Shown here: in pieces, positions 22,494 to 32,019 of the stretch
How positions within the stretch are numbered: the first letter of the stretch is position 1
Layout of the letters: each line of letters opens with the position of its first letter
NCBI GenBank assembly: GCA_956465555.1
Contig: OY101116.1
Location: 4,154,001-4,218,000, forward strand
Direction: 5' to 3'
DNA: 64,000 nucleotides
DNA from: Nitzschia sp. pyKryTriq1
Lineage: Eukaryota; Bacillariophyta; Bacillariophyceae; Bacillariales; Bacillariaceae
The notes under the pieces: model-generated
Seen by the model: only the letters and a program-made list of their open reading frames with translations
Told to the model about the DNA's origin: nothing
Database searches by the model: none
Program-made: the position numbers and the translations under genes

Positions 22494-24188
22494 TTACTTT
22501 TCGCCTTCGCCTTCTCCGCCCGCACCACTTCCACCACTTCCACCACCACCATCACTTCCAAGTTGCATTTCCCACATTTGATAGGCCAAAAGATTCGATT
22601 GAGCTTGATGAATCAAGTTTGACCATGGCACTCCTCCTGTTAGTCGTTCCAATGGATATCGTTCAAAGTAATCGACCAACAAGGTTTCAAAATACAATGC
22701 CCGTACTACTTTGGGAAGTTGTGTACCAAAGGTCTTGGTGGTGGTACTGCCACCACACAATAGTCGTTCAGAGGATGATGATGATGATGATGATGTAGTA
22801 GTAGTAGTACTACACCCTTGACTTCCACAAAAGGTGGCCACCTTTTTCATCTTGGCCAATCGGATTTCTTGCAAGAGTTTGGTAATTTCCATATATTTGG
22901 ATTTTCCCAATAAGCGAAGTAAGAATCGTGCACGTATGGAGGATGAGGATGATGATGGAGTACTACTACTGGTACTGGATTGGGATGGTCGTCCTTCAAA
23001 TGCTTTTCTTCTTGTTCCTGCTGCTGCTGCTGCTGCTGATATTGATCTTGATGATAATGACATTGATAATGACATTGATGTTGTTTTTGTCGTTCCTCTT
23101 CCTGCCCGTTTCATCATGCGTCGTCGCACTAGAATCGTCATGAGGTCTCGTAATCGAGCATCCAATGTGGAAATATCTTGATAGAGTTTGAGATTCGAAG
23201 ACGATTGTTGAAACAACAATTGTTCCAAAGTCTTGGCGACGACCAAAGTTCTTTCTTGATGAACCATACTAGTAGTAGTAGTAGTAGTTGTAGTATTGGT
23301 ATTGTTGTTGTTGGTGTTGTTGGTATTGGTAGCAAGTTGTGGCGCGTCATCGTCTCTACTAGCACCACCTTGCTGGGGATTCGAATCATCCATCATCATC
23401 ATAGCAGTATCCGTCTTGCTCCCACCACCAGCACCGCCAGAACCACATTTGGCGTGAAGCCGGTTTATTCTGTTGTTGTTGTTGTTGTTTGTTTTGTTGA
23501 GAAGAAGAGGAGAATAGAAATGATGAGATTGATTGATGCCTTGTATTACAAGAACACGCAACATGCCTGTATCCTCTATACCCGATATGGTAAGTACACA
23601 GTATAGTATTGTATAGTATACTCACAATAATTCCAACATTTCCGCTCGCGCCTGAGCGACACGTTCTTGATAGGCTTGGGATTGATGCATCATCGCGGCC
23701 GAAGCTTGTTCTTGCAAGATGATTTCGGTAATCATGGTTGTTGCTGTTGCTGCTGCTGCTCCTGCTGGTACCGCCTCCAAAGAGGAAGAAGAGGAGGGTA
23801 TCAACAAAGAAGAAGCAGCAGAAGCAGGAGAAGAAGAACAAGCAGGAGGAGTGTCTTGGTGTTCCATCATCATCGTCATCGTCATCGTCGTACTGGTGGT
23901 GGTGGCGCCTTCTTCTTTTTGATGGAAAGCAGCATCAGAAGCATCAGCATCATCAAAAGCAGCAGCATCACCAGCAGCAGCATCAGTCGTCATCATCATC
24001 ACCACATCCTCTTCCTTCAAAACTGCGTGCATCGGCAAGTTGGGTTCACGTTCATCCCAATACCGATCTAATGTTTCATTGGATTCTTGATGAAGAATCA
24101 TCGGCATCATCGATGGCTGCTCCTGCTGTCGATGCTGCTGCTGCTGCTGCTCCTGCTGTCGATGCTGCTGATGATGATGATGATCCAT
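22494..24188 (-). CDS. KIX-like domain protein (diatom-type), two exons, paralogue of 39816-41041
   Basis: Exons 24188-23626 and 23469-22494 give 512 residues; the intron is 156 nt with a GTGAGT donor and CAACAG acceptor. Exon 1 ends in a helix RVAQARAEMLELL, and the intron cuts the last Leu codon. Exon 2 contains AKTLEQLLFQQSSSNLKLYQDISTL (split here: AKTLEQLLFQQ, then LYQDISTLDARLRD), which resembles helix 3 of KIX domains as found in Mediator subunit 15 and many diatom proteins (LE..LY..A....Y.D..TL..RL). A C-terminal block, FGTQLPKVVRALYFE and then WSNLIHQAQSNL, is shared with the second gene of the pair. The rest is low complexity. A transcriptional co-activator role is inferred from the KIX resemblance only, and no DNA-binding domain is seen. 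Confidence 0.65.
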
Positions 24189-25141
24189 ATTGTATAGTAT
24201 TATTATATGATGCAGTATAATAATATCAGTTTGGGTAGAATAATAATAATACTTTCTCCGGAGTTTCTCGTTTTCTTTTTGCGCAGTAGTTTGTACTGTA
24301 TTCTTGATTTATGGTGAGGGATGACAATATGATCGCAACGATGATGATGAACCGGACCGCGATACAAGTAAATACAGTCAGCAAGATAGTAGTAGTAGTA
24401 GTAGTATACAAGTACTGCCTCAATGATGATGATGAAGGATGATGATGAAGGATGAAGGATGATTCGATTGAGCATACCAAGACACCATCCGGTATTGTAC
24501 TTTCAAGCGTACTTTACATACTTACTGTAGTATGTGCTTTCCCGGAGTTGCTCCGCGGAGCAAAAGTTCTCCCGTTTGGAAAAAAAAATGGTCCGTCAGC
24601 ATCATTTTCACATCGCATCGCATACTAACTTGTACCGGTTCATACCACGTATGTACGGTAGAATATCCCATCATCACCTGGCTGGTCGGTCAGTTTGTTG
24701 TACCAGCAGTTAGTGACGTGTCTGTCCCCCACGTAAACTAAGTACAGTGCGTAACACAAGTACGTACTTCTACTGTGCGTGTACTGCACGAACGTCACGT
24801 AACGTAAAGTCGTCTTATTATATTTACCCCTGATTGATTGATTGATGGTTGCGATAGATCTTTTTGCACACGGAAGGCGGCCAGACATTTTACAGTGCGC
24901 TACAGTACGTATGTACCGGTTGTTTGGTAAGTAACGTACCCCCCCCCCATCTCCGCATCGAATTATTAATTTGCAGGAGGAGATAGCTCAGCAAATTATT
25001 TTTTGCTCTAGTTTGGGCGCCAAAATTGATTCACGAAAACAGAATAAATTACTTGGGCAAACTATCGGATGCAATAGCTCAGGAACGGAAACTTTTCAGA
25101 AATTATTATTTCATTGATTATTACCAACCCTAAATATTATT
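24189..25141. other. Intergenic, no gene seen
   Basis: AT-rich DNA with ATG/TAG trinucleotide runs upstream of the KIX-like gene, a C8 run near 24940-24947, and several TACGTA palindromes. The open frames here are short and overlap on both strands. Confidence 0.4.
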
Positions 25142-25690
25142 TTTTCATTATTATTTGCAATGGTAGGACAGGTCGGAAAGGTGTGCATTAAGTGCACACA
25201 TGGCATATGTGTGAAATTGACAAGCGAACTGACCACTGGAAGTTTTGAGTTTGTTGACTCAAATAATGATGAAAATCAAGTCAACAACAATGAAAATAAC
25301 GACAAGGAATTCGAAGATGAAAACGAAGAAGAAGTCGTAAACCAGGATGCTGAGGGAACTTATCAGGCAGCACTGTGGGAGGGCGATCATCATGAGAATG
25401 AAAATGATTGCGAAGTCCATCACCTGAATCAAACTAAAATACACAAGAAAGAGGTCGACCCACGACTGTGGTTGGTCGACAGCGGCGCGAACATTCACGT
25501 GACACAGTTTAAAAATATCTAGCGTGAAATCTAGAACGTTGGATGTCAAGACGGAGCTATGGATTGATCGTGAAGTTAATCTTGGAATCAAGATTGTGAT
25601 CCTGAAAGAGAAAACGGATAGAGTAGAGTAATCAATCTGTTTAGCTCACAATTCAAAAGGAGATATACAGACGTGTAATATCGAACAGTT
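25142..25690 (+). mobile_element. Remnant of a Ty1/copia-type retrotransposon (protease region)
   Basis: An open frame at 25160-25522 encodes 120 residues ending in PRLWLVDSGANIHVT, the aspartic protease signature (W.VDSGA..H) of copia Gag-Pol polyproteins. It is preceded by an acidic linker. A stop follows eight codons after the motif, and the downstream sequence keeps only short, frame-broken pieces. No zinc knuckle, integrase, reverse transcriptase or LTR pair was recognised. The element is therefore a dead internal fragment. Confidence 0.65.
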
Positions 25691-26902
25691 AGTTGACTAC
25701 GTGGATTCAATTCTACAGTAAAGTCTGTCAGGCGTACGTACAAGTATTTCGATTACTTTATCATCACCCGATCATATTACACGCCCGCTATTAGACTACA
25801 TACACGTACTGTACTGTAGATAGAATTTTGAGAGATGATAAGAATATGTACGTATTGATGATTGATTGATCTCTTCGTCTACTCTAGTAGTACGCAGTAC
25901 GGTATATTAAAAATATTCAGTGGTCATATCAGCATCATCAGTATCAGTATCAGTATCAGTATCAGTATCATCAGTATCATCATGATGGGTACCTGAAGGT
26001 ATGGGCTGCTACCCCCGCCCGCAACTTGCAGTTAAGGCTGGGTTCGATAGAGGGGTTAGTTGGTTCGATAGAGGGGTTAGTAGTTGGTACCCATCAAGGG
26101 GATAAACCATACCCTAGACCCTCAAAAGGGTTAACACCTAAATGCACCGCCCCCAAAACACCCCATTTGGTTCGATCACTAGGAATCAATGCTAGGTTCG
26201 ATCACTAGGAATAAATGCTAGGTTCGATCACTAGGATTCAATGCTTGGTTCGATCGATTCGACTGAAATCCTTGGTTCGATCACTAGGATTCAATGCTTG
26301 GTTCGATGGATTCGACTGACTGAAATCCTTGAAAAAGAGTGGTCTGGCACCGGTCCTAATGATACATGATTGTCAGGTGGACAATCAGCTACAGTAGATA
26401 GATGTACAAATAGAGTAATCAATAGACTTCTATTTGCATTTGTGTTACAATGATGGTGTTGTTGTTGTTGTTGTTCTTGCGATCGACCGATCGACCGCCG
26501 CGCCGCTTTCTTTCGATGTTGTGATCTCTTGTTGTGTGATGGATAGCCGGCCGGCGTGCGTCGGCATCAAATATCCAACCAATCCCGCATGTCCTTGCGA
26601 CATCAATTTATTAAATATTCTACGGGTCGTGTCCTGCGTCGTCGAGCCAATCAAATATTGAATAAAATAGCGTAAACGAACACTGTGACAAAAGTGCGCA
26701 CAGATCTCGGCCAATCAGAATCGAGAACGCACGAAATCCGAAAATAGACCCCCCGAATGGGATTTTCAACCAAAAATCTCGCGCATTACATCCACGGCTA
26801 CGCCGACTAGATAGCTACGCCCCCTGTGATTTTGTAGGGGGGGGGGTAGCAGATCAGTATCATCAGTATCATCATCAGTTTCATCCTATAATCACCATCG
26901 TC
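25691..26902. other. Repeat-rich intergenic region upstream of the PRCC-like gene
   Basis: Includes a CAGTAT hexamer array (about 25925-25980), tandem GGTTCGATC repeats (26040-26330) and a G10 run near 26837-26846. The last 200 bp before the start codon at 26903 are GC-richer and are likely promoter and 5' UTR. Confidence 0.45.
26040..26330 (+). repeat. Tandem repeat array built on GGTTCGAT
   Basis: Two 20-21-bp units (GGTTCGATAGAGGGGTTAGT) at about 26040-26085 are followed from 26168 by 26-bp units of the form GGTTCGATCACTAGGA..AATGCT. These merge into two longer units of about 52 bp that add a GATTCGACTGAAATCCTT segment. Confidence 0.8.
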
Positions 26903-28717
26903 ATGGATCTCTTGGGTGGATATTACGATTCTTCAGGCGACGAAGAAGAAGAACAAGACTTCCCCTCCTCCTCTTCTACCAATGATAAAGCTACAGCGGT
27001 GATGGCGGTGGCGCCTCCTCCTGCTGCTGCTGCTGCTGCTGCGGCTGCTTCTAACGTGACATCAATGATGATGATGCTGCCTCCCCCAAAAGTCGCCGTC
27101 ACGGCCGGGACTGATGCATCAGCTGCCACTACCACCACAACCACAAAAACAAAAACAACAACAAGTCATCCAATAAGTCAACGAGGTAAAAAGCTCTTGA
27201 AACTGCAAGCTGTCTTGCCAGCTCATATTTGGAATCAATTGACCAAGAATAATAATACGACTGATGGAGAGGATGATGATGATGATGATGATAATGGCGA
27301 TAGCGACGAGGGTGCAGCAGGGCTTCCAACACGAACCACAACAACAACAACAACAACAACAGCAACAGCACGAACAACTGCCAAGAAATCAACACCCTCG
27401 TCTTCTTCTCGTTCACCACCAGCAGCAGCAGCATCACAAGCAGCACAAGCATCATCAACCCAAGCATCATCACAAGCAGCAGCAGCATCAGCAATCCACG
27501 AAACGACAGCTTCGGACCTTTCGAATTTACTTCGAGCCCTTGTTCCAAAATCCAAAAATGCTGCTGCTGATGCTGGTAATCAACTTTTGGCACGACCATT
27601 GTCATCACCATCATCTTCTTTTAATAATATTTTGGGATCATCGTCATCATCTGCTTTATCCGACGACGACCCATCAGTACTATCCGCGGCACCAGCAGCA
27701 GCAGCAGCAGCAGGAGAAAGTCTCCTCGGATCTGCCTTTTTGACTTCTACCGTCCAAGTGACTCGCCAACCCCGAAAAGGTAATCGAACTACTACTCGTA
27801 GTGACTCCTCCTTCTCTACTGTTGTCGTACGATCTATTCATGATGAGGATAATACCAGCAACAGGAGCAACAGCAACAGCAACAAAAACCAGTCCAGTCT
27901 TCCAAACAAGCCCATCACCACAAACGTAGTAGAAACTGTGAATGGAAGTGACAACAAGGACGACGATGACGATGACGACGACGACCATTCCTCCTCCTCA
28001 TCGGAAGATGATGAGAAAGGAATACCCGCAACGACTGTACCATCAGTTCCTTCTTCTGATGATGCAACACCTCGTCCATCTGCCTATTACCAGCAGCACT
28101 TGCGAAATACAACAACAACAACAGCAGCAGCAGGACCGTCATCGTCATCATCATCAGTTATTCCCATGGCCAGACGAGCCGCTCCGCCTGTCGTACGGGC
28201 GGCGCCACCATTGTATGCACAACCACAACAACAGCAACAACAATATTCCCATCCGTATCAACAACATCAGCAACAACAACAGCAGCAGCAACAGCAGTAC
28301 AACAAAAAGTCTCGCAAACGACAAATGGAAGCCATGTTGCGGGCGGGTAATTTAGGTGGCATTGAATCCGATTTTCACTTGGAAGGAGTAGGGGGAGGCA
28401 ATTCGGAATATGCTGCTCAAGCAGCAGCAGCAGCTGCTGCGGCCGCTGCTTCGGCGGCGGCCAACCAGCAATATCAAGGACATCATGGCGTACGAGTCGT
28501 ACCTACCTCCATTTACAATCCATCGACAGGAACCATCATGGCATCCACGGCCGTTTCTGGCAAACAAAAGGGTAAGAATCAATTGGGTGCACTCTTGGCC
28601 AATGCGGCATCGTTGGAAAGTTCACGATTGCAAAATCCACAAGGAGGAGGAGGTGCAGGAGGAGCAGCGACACGAAATACCTATCGCAACAATGCGAAAC
28701 GTAAATATGGATGGTAA
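26903..28717 (+). CDS. PRCC-like protein (proline-rich/MAD2B-interacting, splicing-associated)
   Basis: A single exon of 604 residues. It starts MDLLGGYYDSSGDEEEE, like the SDES-type acidic start of PRCC proteins, and ends with GKNQLGALLANAASLESSRL, a short Gly/Ala loop and AKRKYGW. The ending parallels the PRCC C-terminus, in which a basic helix is followed by a spacer and a terminal KYGW/KYGF. A conserved-looking segment RKRQMEAMLRAGNLGG lies near residue 475. The middle is disordered, with poly-Ala, poly-Gln, poly-Thr and Asp runs. In animals and plants PRCC is nuclear and associates with the spliceosome, and a similar role is inferred here. The match rests on the two ends, so it is moderate. 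Confidence 0.6.
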   Translation: MDLLGGYYDSSGDEEEEQDFPSSSSTNDKATAVMAVAPPPAAAAAAAAASNVTSMMMMLPPPKVAVTAGTDASAATTTTTTKTKTTTSHPISQRGKKLLKLQAVLPAHIWNQLTKNNNTTDGEDDDDDDDNGDSDEGAAGLPTRTTTTTTTTTATARTTAKKSTPSSSSRSPPAAAASQAAQASSTQASSQAAAASAIHETTASDLSNLLRALVPKSKNAAADAGNQLLARPLSSPSSSFNNILGSSSSSALSDDDPSVLSAAPAAAAAAGESLLGSAFLTSTVQVTRQPRKGNRTTTRSDSSFSTVVVRSIHDEDNTSNRSNSNSNKNQSSLPNKPITTNVVETVNGSDNKDDDDDDDDDHSSSSSEDDEKGIPATTVPSVPSSDDATPRPSAYYQQHLRNTTTTTAAAGPSSSSSSVIPMARRAAPPVVRAAPPLYAQPQQQQQQYSHPYQQHQQQQQQQQQQYNKKSRKRQMEAMLRAGNLGGIESDFHLEGVGGGNSEYAAQAAAAAAAAAASAAANQQYQGHHGVRVVPTSIYNPSTGTIMASTAVSGKQKGKNQLGALLANAASLESSRLQNPQGGGGAGGAATRNTYRNNAKRKYGW

Positions 28718-29276
28718 ACAGAGAATAGGAAGAGTAAAGAAGAAGAGTAAACAAAGTAAACGAGCAACAACAACGACAACGGTACACCTCTTTCTTCCTC
28801 CAACAAGAACCTTTTGTCTTGTCTCAAAAAATAATGATAGTGATGTCTACTACTACTACTACTACTGGTAGTAGAGTACAGTAGACTAAAGAGAAGTCAG
28901 TTGATGTCTAGTACTACTCACTTCGCTCTAGCTAGCTAGCTAGTGCGTAGTGATAGCTAGTAGCTACTAGTTCGACTTGCGTAGTACGTGATGTGTCGCT
29001 GTATTAGTCCACCAATACTATGATCGTCCAGTACAGTAGAGTAGAGCCAGTATAGTTCGTCTCCTCTTGCTGCCCTACTACTACTTTACGATACATCGTA
29101 GTTGTACTACTACATAGTAGTTGTACTAGTACTGCTTTACGATATACATAGTAGAATGAGTGGTAGTAGTTTAGTAGCTATTACTCTAGCTGAATGAAAA
29201 GGAAAAAGTGAGTGATTGAAACAATCTTATCGAACGACTGTTCACTACTGTCCTCGACAGTAGTAAAAAAGAAAAA
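28718..29276. other. Intergenic, short repeats
   Basis: Dense CTA/TAG tracts, with two short motifs related to the dispersed element (about 29080-29100 and 29131-29153, CTTTACGATA types). The 70 bp next to the kinase 3 stop resemble the 3' flank of kinase 2. Confidence 0.45.
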
Positions 29277-30971
29277 TCAAAAAGGGACTTGTTGTTTATC
29301 TGTGACCAAGAAATCCAATGCTTTGCCCTGAGAACAAGAAGGTCCTTCTTCCACAAGTAGTACTTGTAGAAGTGGATTAGCGGGTTCTTTTGTTGACGAC
29401 GATGAGTGACAAGAAGTAGTCATCAGTTGTGGTTGTGGATGTTGTTCTTGTGGCTGACGCGCCCATGTAGCGTTCTGCTGCTTCTTGTTTGTAAAACTGG
29501 TGAACGAGTTTTGCGGTTGTTGTTGTTGGTCGTGCTGCTGAAGCAACAAGTCTAGTTCCTCAATCGAGCACAATGACAATGAATCGTAGGAACACGAACC
29601 CGTCGTTCTGGAATCGAAAAAAGACCAGGCTTTGTTGTTGTTGCCCTTCAGTTTGGTCCAAGAGAGTTTCTTTCGAAGCTTCGAAAAAGAGCCGTCGCTC
29701 GTCTTCTGAGAACTGCTGCTGCTGTAAGAACGATTGGAAAGACGTAGCAGTGAATCTTCTGAGGATGTGCTGCTGCTGAACATCTCATGGCGGAATATAG
29801 TTGCCAATTCCATTGACGATACGTTCGCCAGAGTGATCTCCACGCGTATTATCTTTACCACTTCCTCCATGGAGGGACGTTTATCCGGGTCGGCATGCCA
29901 GCAAGCTTTGATCAAGTCTCGGATAGCTTTGGATGGAATGGACGCTGTAGAGGGTCGGTACCCATTCCGGTAGACATGATCCACAAACTCATCGTGAGTT
30001 TGGCTCACTCGAGCGAAGGGCTTCTTCAGAGTTAGCAGTTCCCATAAAACAACGCCGAAGGAATATACGTCAAGTTTATTGTTCGATGACTCCCCCAGTA
30101 GAGCAACTTCCGGAGCCATGTATCTGTAAGAATAAGATGGGAGGCGTGGCAGTAATATATGAGAAAAATGCATTCGGACTGGTGCCACAAAGTTGCTTAG
30201 TGCACCAGCGGCGACGGTCACTTACCGGAAGCTTCCTGCGACTTCGCCGGCCTTGATGGTATGGATCTCACGAGCAAAACCAAGGTCAAAGATTTTAGGA
30301 GTGCCGTCCATGTCGAAGCCGATGTTGTCGGGTTTGAGGTCCCGAAGAACAACATTCTGCTCATGAAGATAACACAAGCCTTTCGCGACACCAAGCGCAA
30401 TCGTCTTCAATCTTTGAATCATAGTCGAGCGAGAACCTTTCAAATGAAGAGAATCTGCACCAAGGACGATACTTCCGAACCTTCTGCCGTCTGTTTTTCG
30501 AAATCGCTCGAGCCGGGTTTTGAGCGTACCTCCAGAAAGTAAATCAAGAACCAAAAAGTAGCCTCTTGGATCATCTCCTTCGAAGGCATCTTTCGGCCCA
30601 CCCCGCGATACGGCGTGGAGCGTTACGATATTTGGATGGCATAATCTTGAGAGGATCTCTCCTTCGGCCGCAACGTCTGTAGCGCCCAGTTCAAAGCGAG
30701 AATTATCTTCGAGAGTCTTGGTGCTCAAGCACTTTACTGCAAGTTGCACATTTCCGTCCCCGATGGAAACTGATTTCGCTTGGAAGACTCGCGAAAAGCC
30801 ACCGACCCCAACCATGGAGCCCACTTCCACATCGGACCAATCGAGTTCTAAAAGAAGAGGATTCTTCGTTAGTTTAGAGACTGCGCTCATCATTGTAACC
30901 TCATCTTGCGCCGCTTGAGCTCCTTGAGTCCGATTAGCCAAGGAGCCGTGATGTTGTATTGAGGCCGTCAT
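29277..30971 (-). CDS. Protein kinase with atypical catalytic loop (LRD), copy 3 of a local family
   Basis: Exons 30971-30226 and 30123-29277 give 530 residues; the 102-nt intron (GTAAGT...TTACAG) is at the same codon as in copies 1 and 2. Landmarks are GVGGFSRVF, Lys80 in AVKCL, EGEIL, LRDLKPDN (209-216), DLG (229-231), YMAPE, and DVYSFGVVLWELLTLKKPF. It differs from copy 2 mainly in a 22-residue shorter N-terminus and in small indels of the Gln/Ser-rich tail. The catalytic Asp and following Lys are kept, while the HRD His is Leu. The same orientation and similar 3' flanks indicate a segmental duplication spaced about 9.8 kb apart. A signalling role is inferred; the target is unknown. Confidence 0.87.
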
Positions 30972-32019
30972 GGTTGCATATGAGAACTATTTTGATAGAT
31001 GTTGTTGTGTCCGGATGATTTTGTGAGATGCTTATTCTTTGAGTTTTTGCGATGGGTCCTCTTTCCAGTTTCGAGTCTGTGTGAGAGGTTAGAGATGCTT
31101 TGAGTTTGTTTTGTGATGGGTTCCCGTTCCAGGTACGAATCTGTGAAATTTTCTACTGCAGTACAGTTACTGTACTTTTTAGACAAAAAATATCGATCGA
31201 TTTCGGATAATTGTATGTATATATACGTGTCGCTGGCGAAAAGATCTCCCGATACTTTCCCTAATACTTAGAAGGCTCGCCGAATCTTCAAAACGCGAAA
31301 GCTCAAAAAACGCAACCACTAAACGTGAAAATGCTCCTGTCGGTGAACCTTGACTGCCAAAACTGTATACACGAGTTCGCTTGGTTTCCGCCGAGGTGCT
31401 CGGTTGTGCTTCGTAGTACTACCGTGCCCTTTACCAGTACGAATTGAATCGATCATGATCATGCAGCCATCATCATCATTGTTCGCACCCTCTCTACCGC
31501 TGCTACTAGCTACTAAGCTCTACGACTGTACGAATACTACTACCTACTAGTAGAGGTGCTCTACTACTACTACTAGGGGACGATTTTCGAGAAGTTGTTG
31601 ATCCAGTGATGCAAAAGCATGCAGTATAGTAGTAGTAGTACAGCTACCAATAGTGCACCTATTACGTTGTAATACTACTAAAGCCACCACACCTACAACA
31701 ATACGCGACTACTACTCTACTCTACTCTACTCTCTAGTACTCTAGTACTCTAGTAGAGAGAGTAGCTACTACTAGAGAGTAGAGAGGAGTCCTACTAGTA
31801 AAGTACTATATCGTAAAGCAGCGAAAAAGTGCACTGTCTAATTTAGCTACTAGTAGTAACACGTAAAGAAGCGAAAAAGTGCCCTGTCTAATTTACAGTA
31901 GTTAGAGTATCTAGTAGTAGTAGTAGTACTCAAAGTAGATAGCGGTCCGCATTGCATGCATCCATTGTACTCTAGAGTACTAGTAGACGAGTCACTTGAT
32001 TTCTCTTTACTATTTTTAT
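30972..32019. other. Intergenic, duplicated promoter segment and element copies
   Basis: Directly upstream of kinase 3 (about 31020-31145) is an imperfect two-copy direct repeat with a GATGCTT..TTTGAGTTT..GATGGGT core. The rest is CTA/TAG-rich and carries two adjacent copies of the dispersed element at 31802-31898. Confidence 0.5.
31802..31898 (+). repeat. Two tandem short copies of the dispersed repeat
   Basis: Copies at 31802-31850 and 31860-31898 in the same orientation share CGTAAAGNAGCGAAAAAGTG, then CNCTGTCTAATTTA. The first is nearly identical to the copy at 12231-12280. Confidence 0.75.

Noticed and set aside
26160-26330. CRISPR-like array in the GGTTCGATC repeats
   Set aside because: Units are adjacent tandem copies of 26-52 bp without unique spacers, and the genome is eukaryotic.
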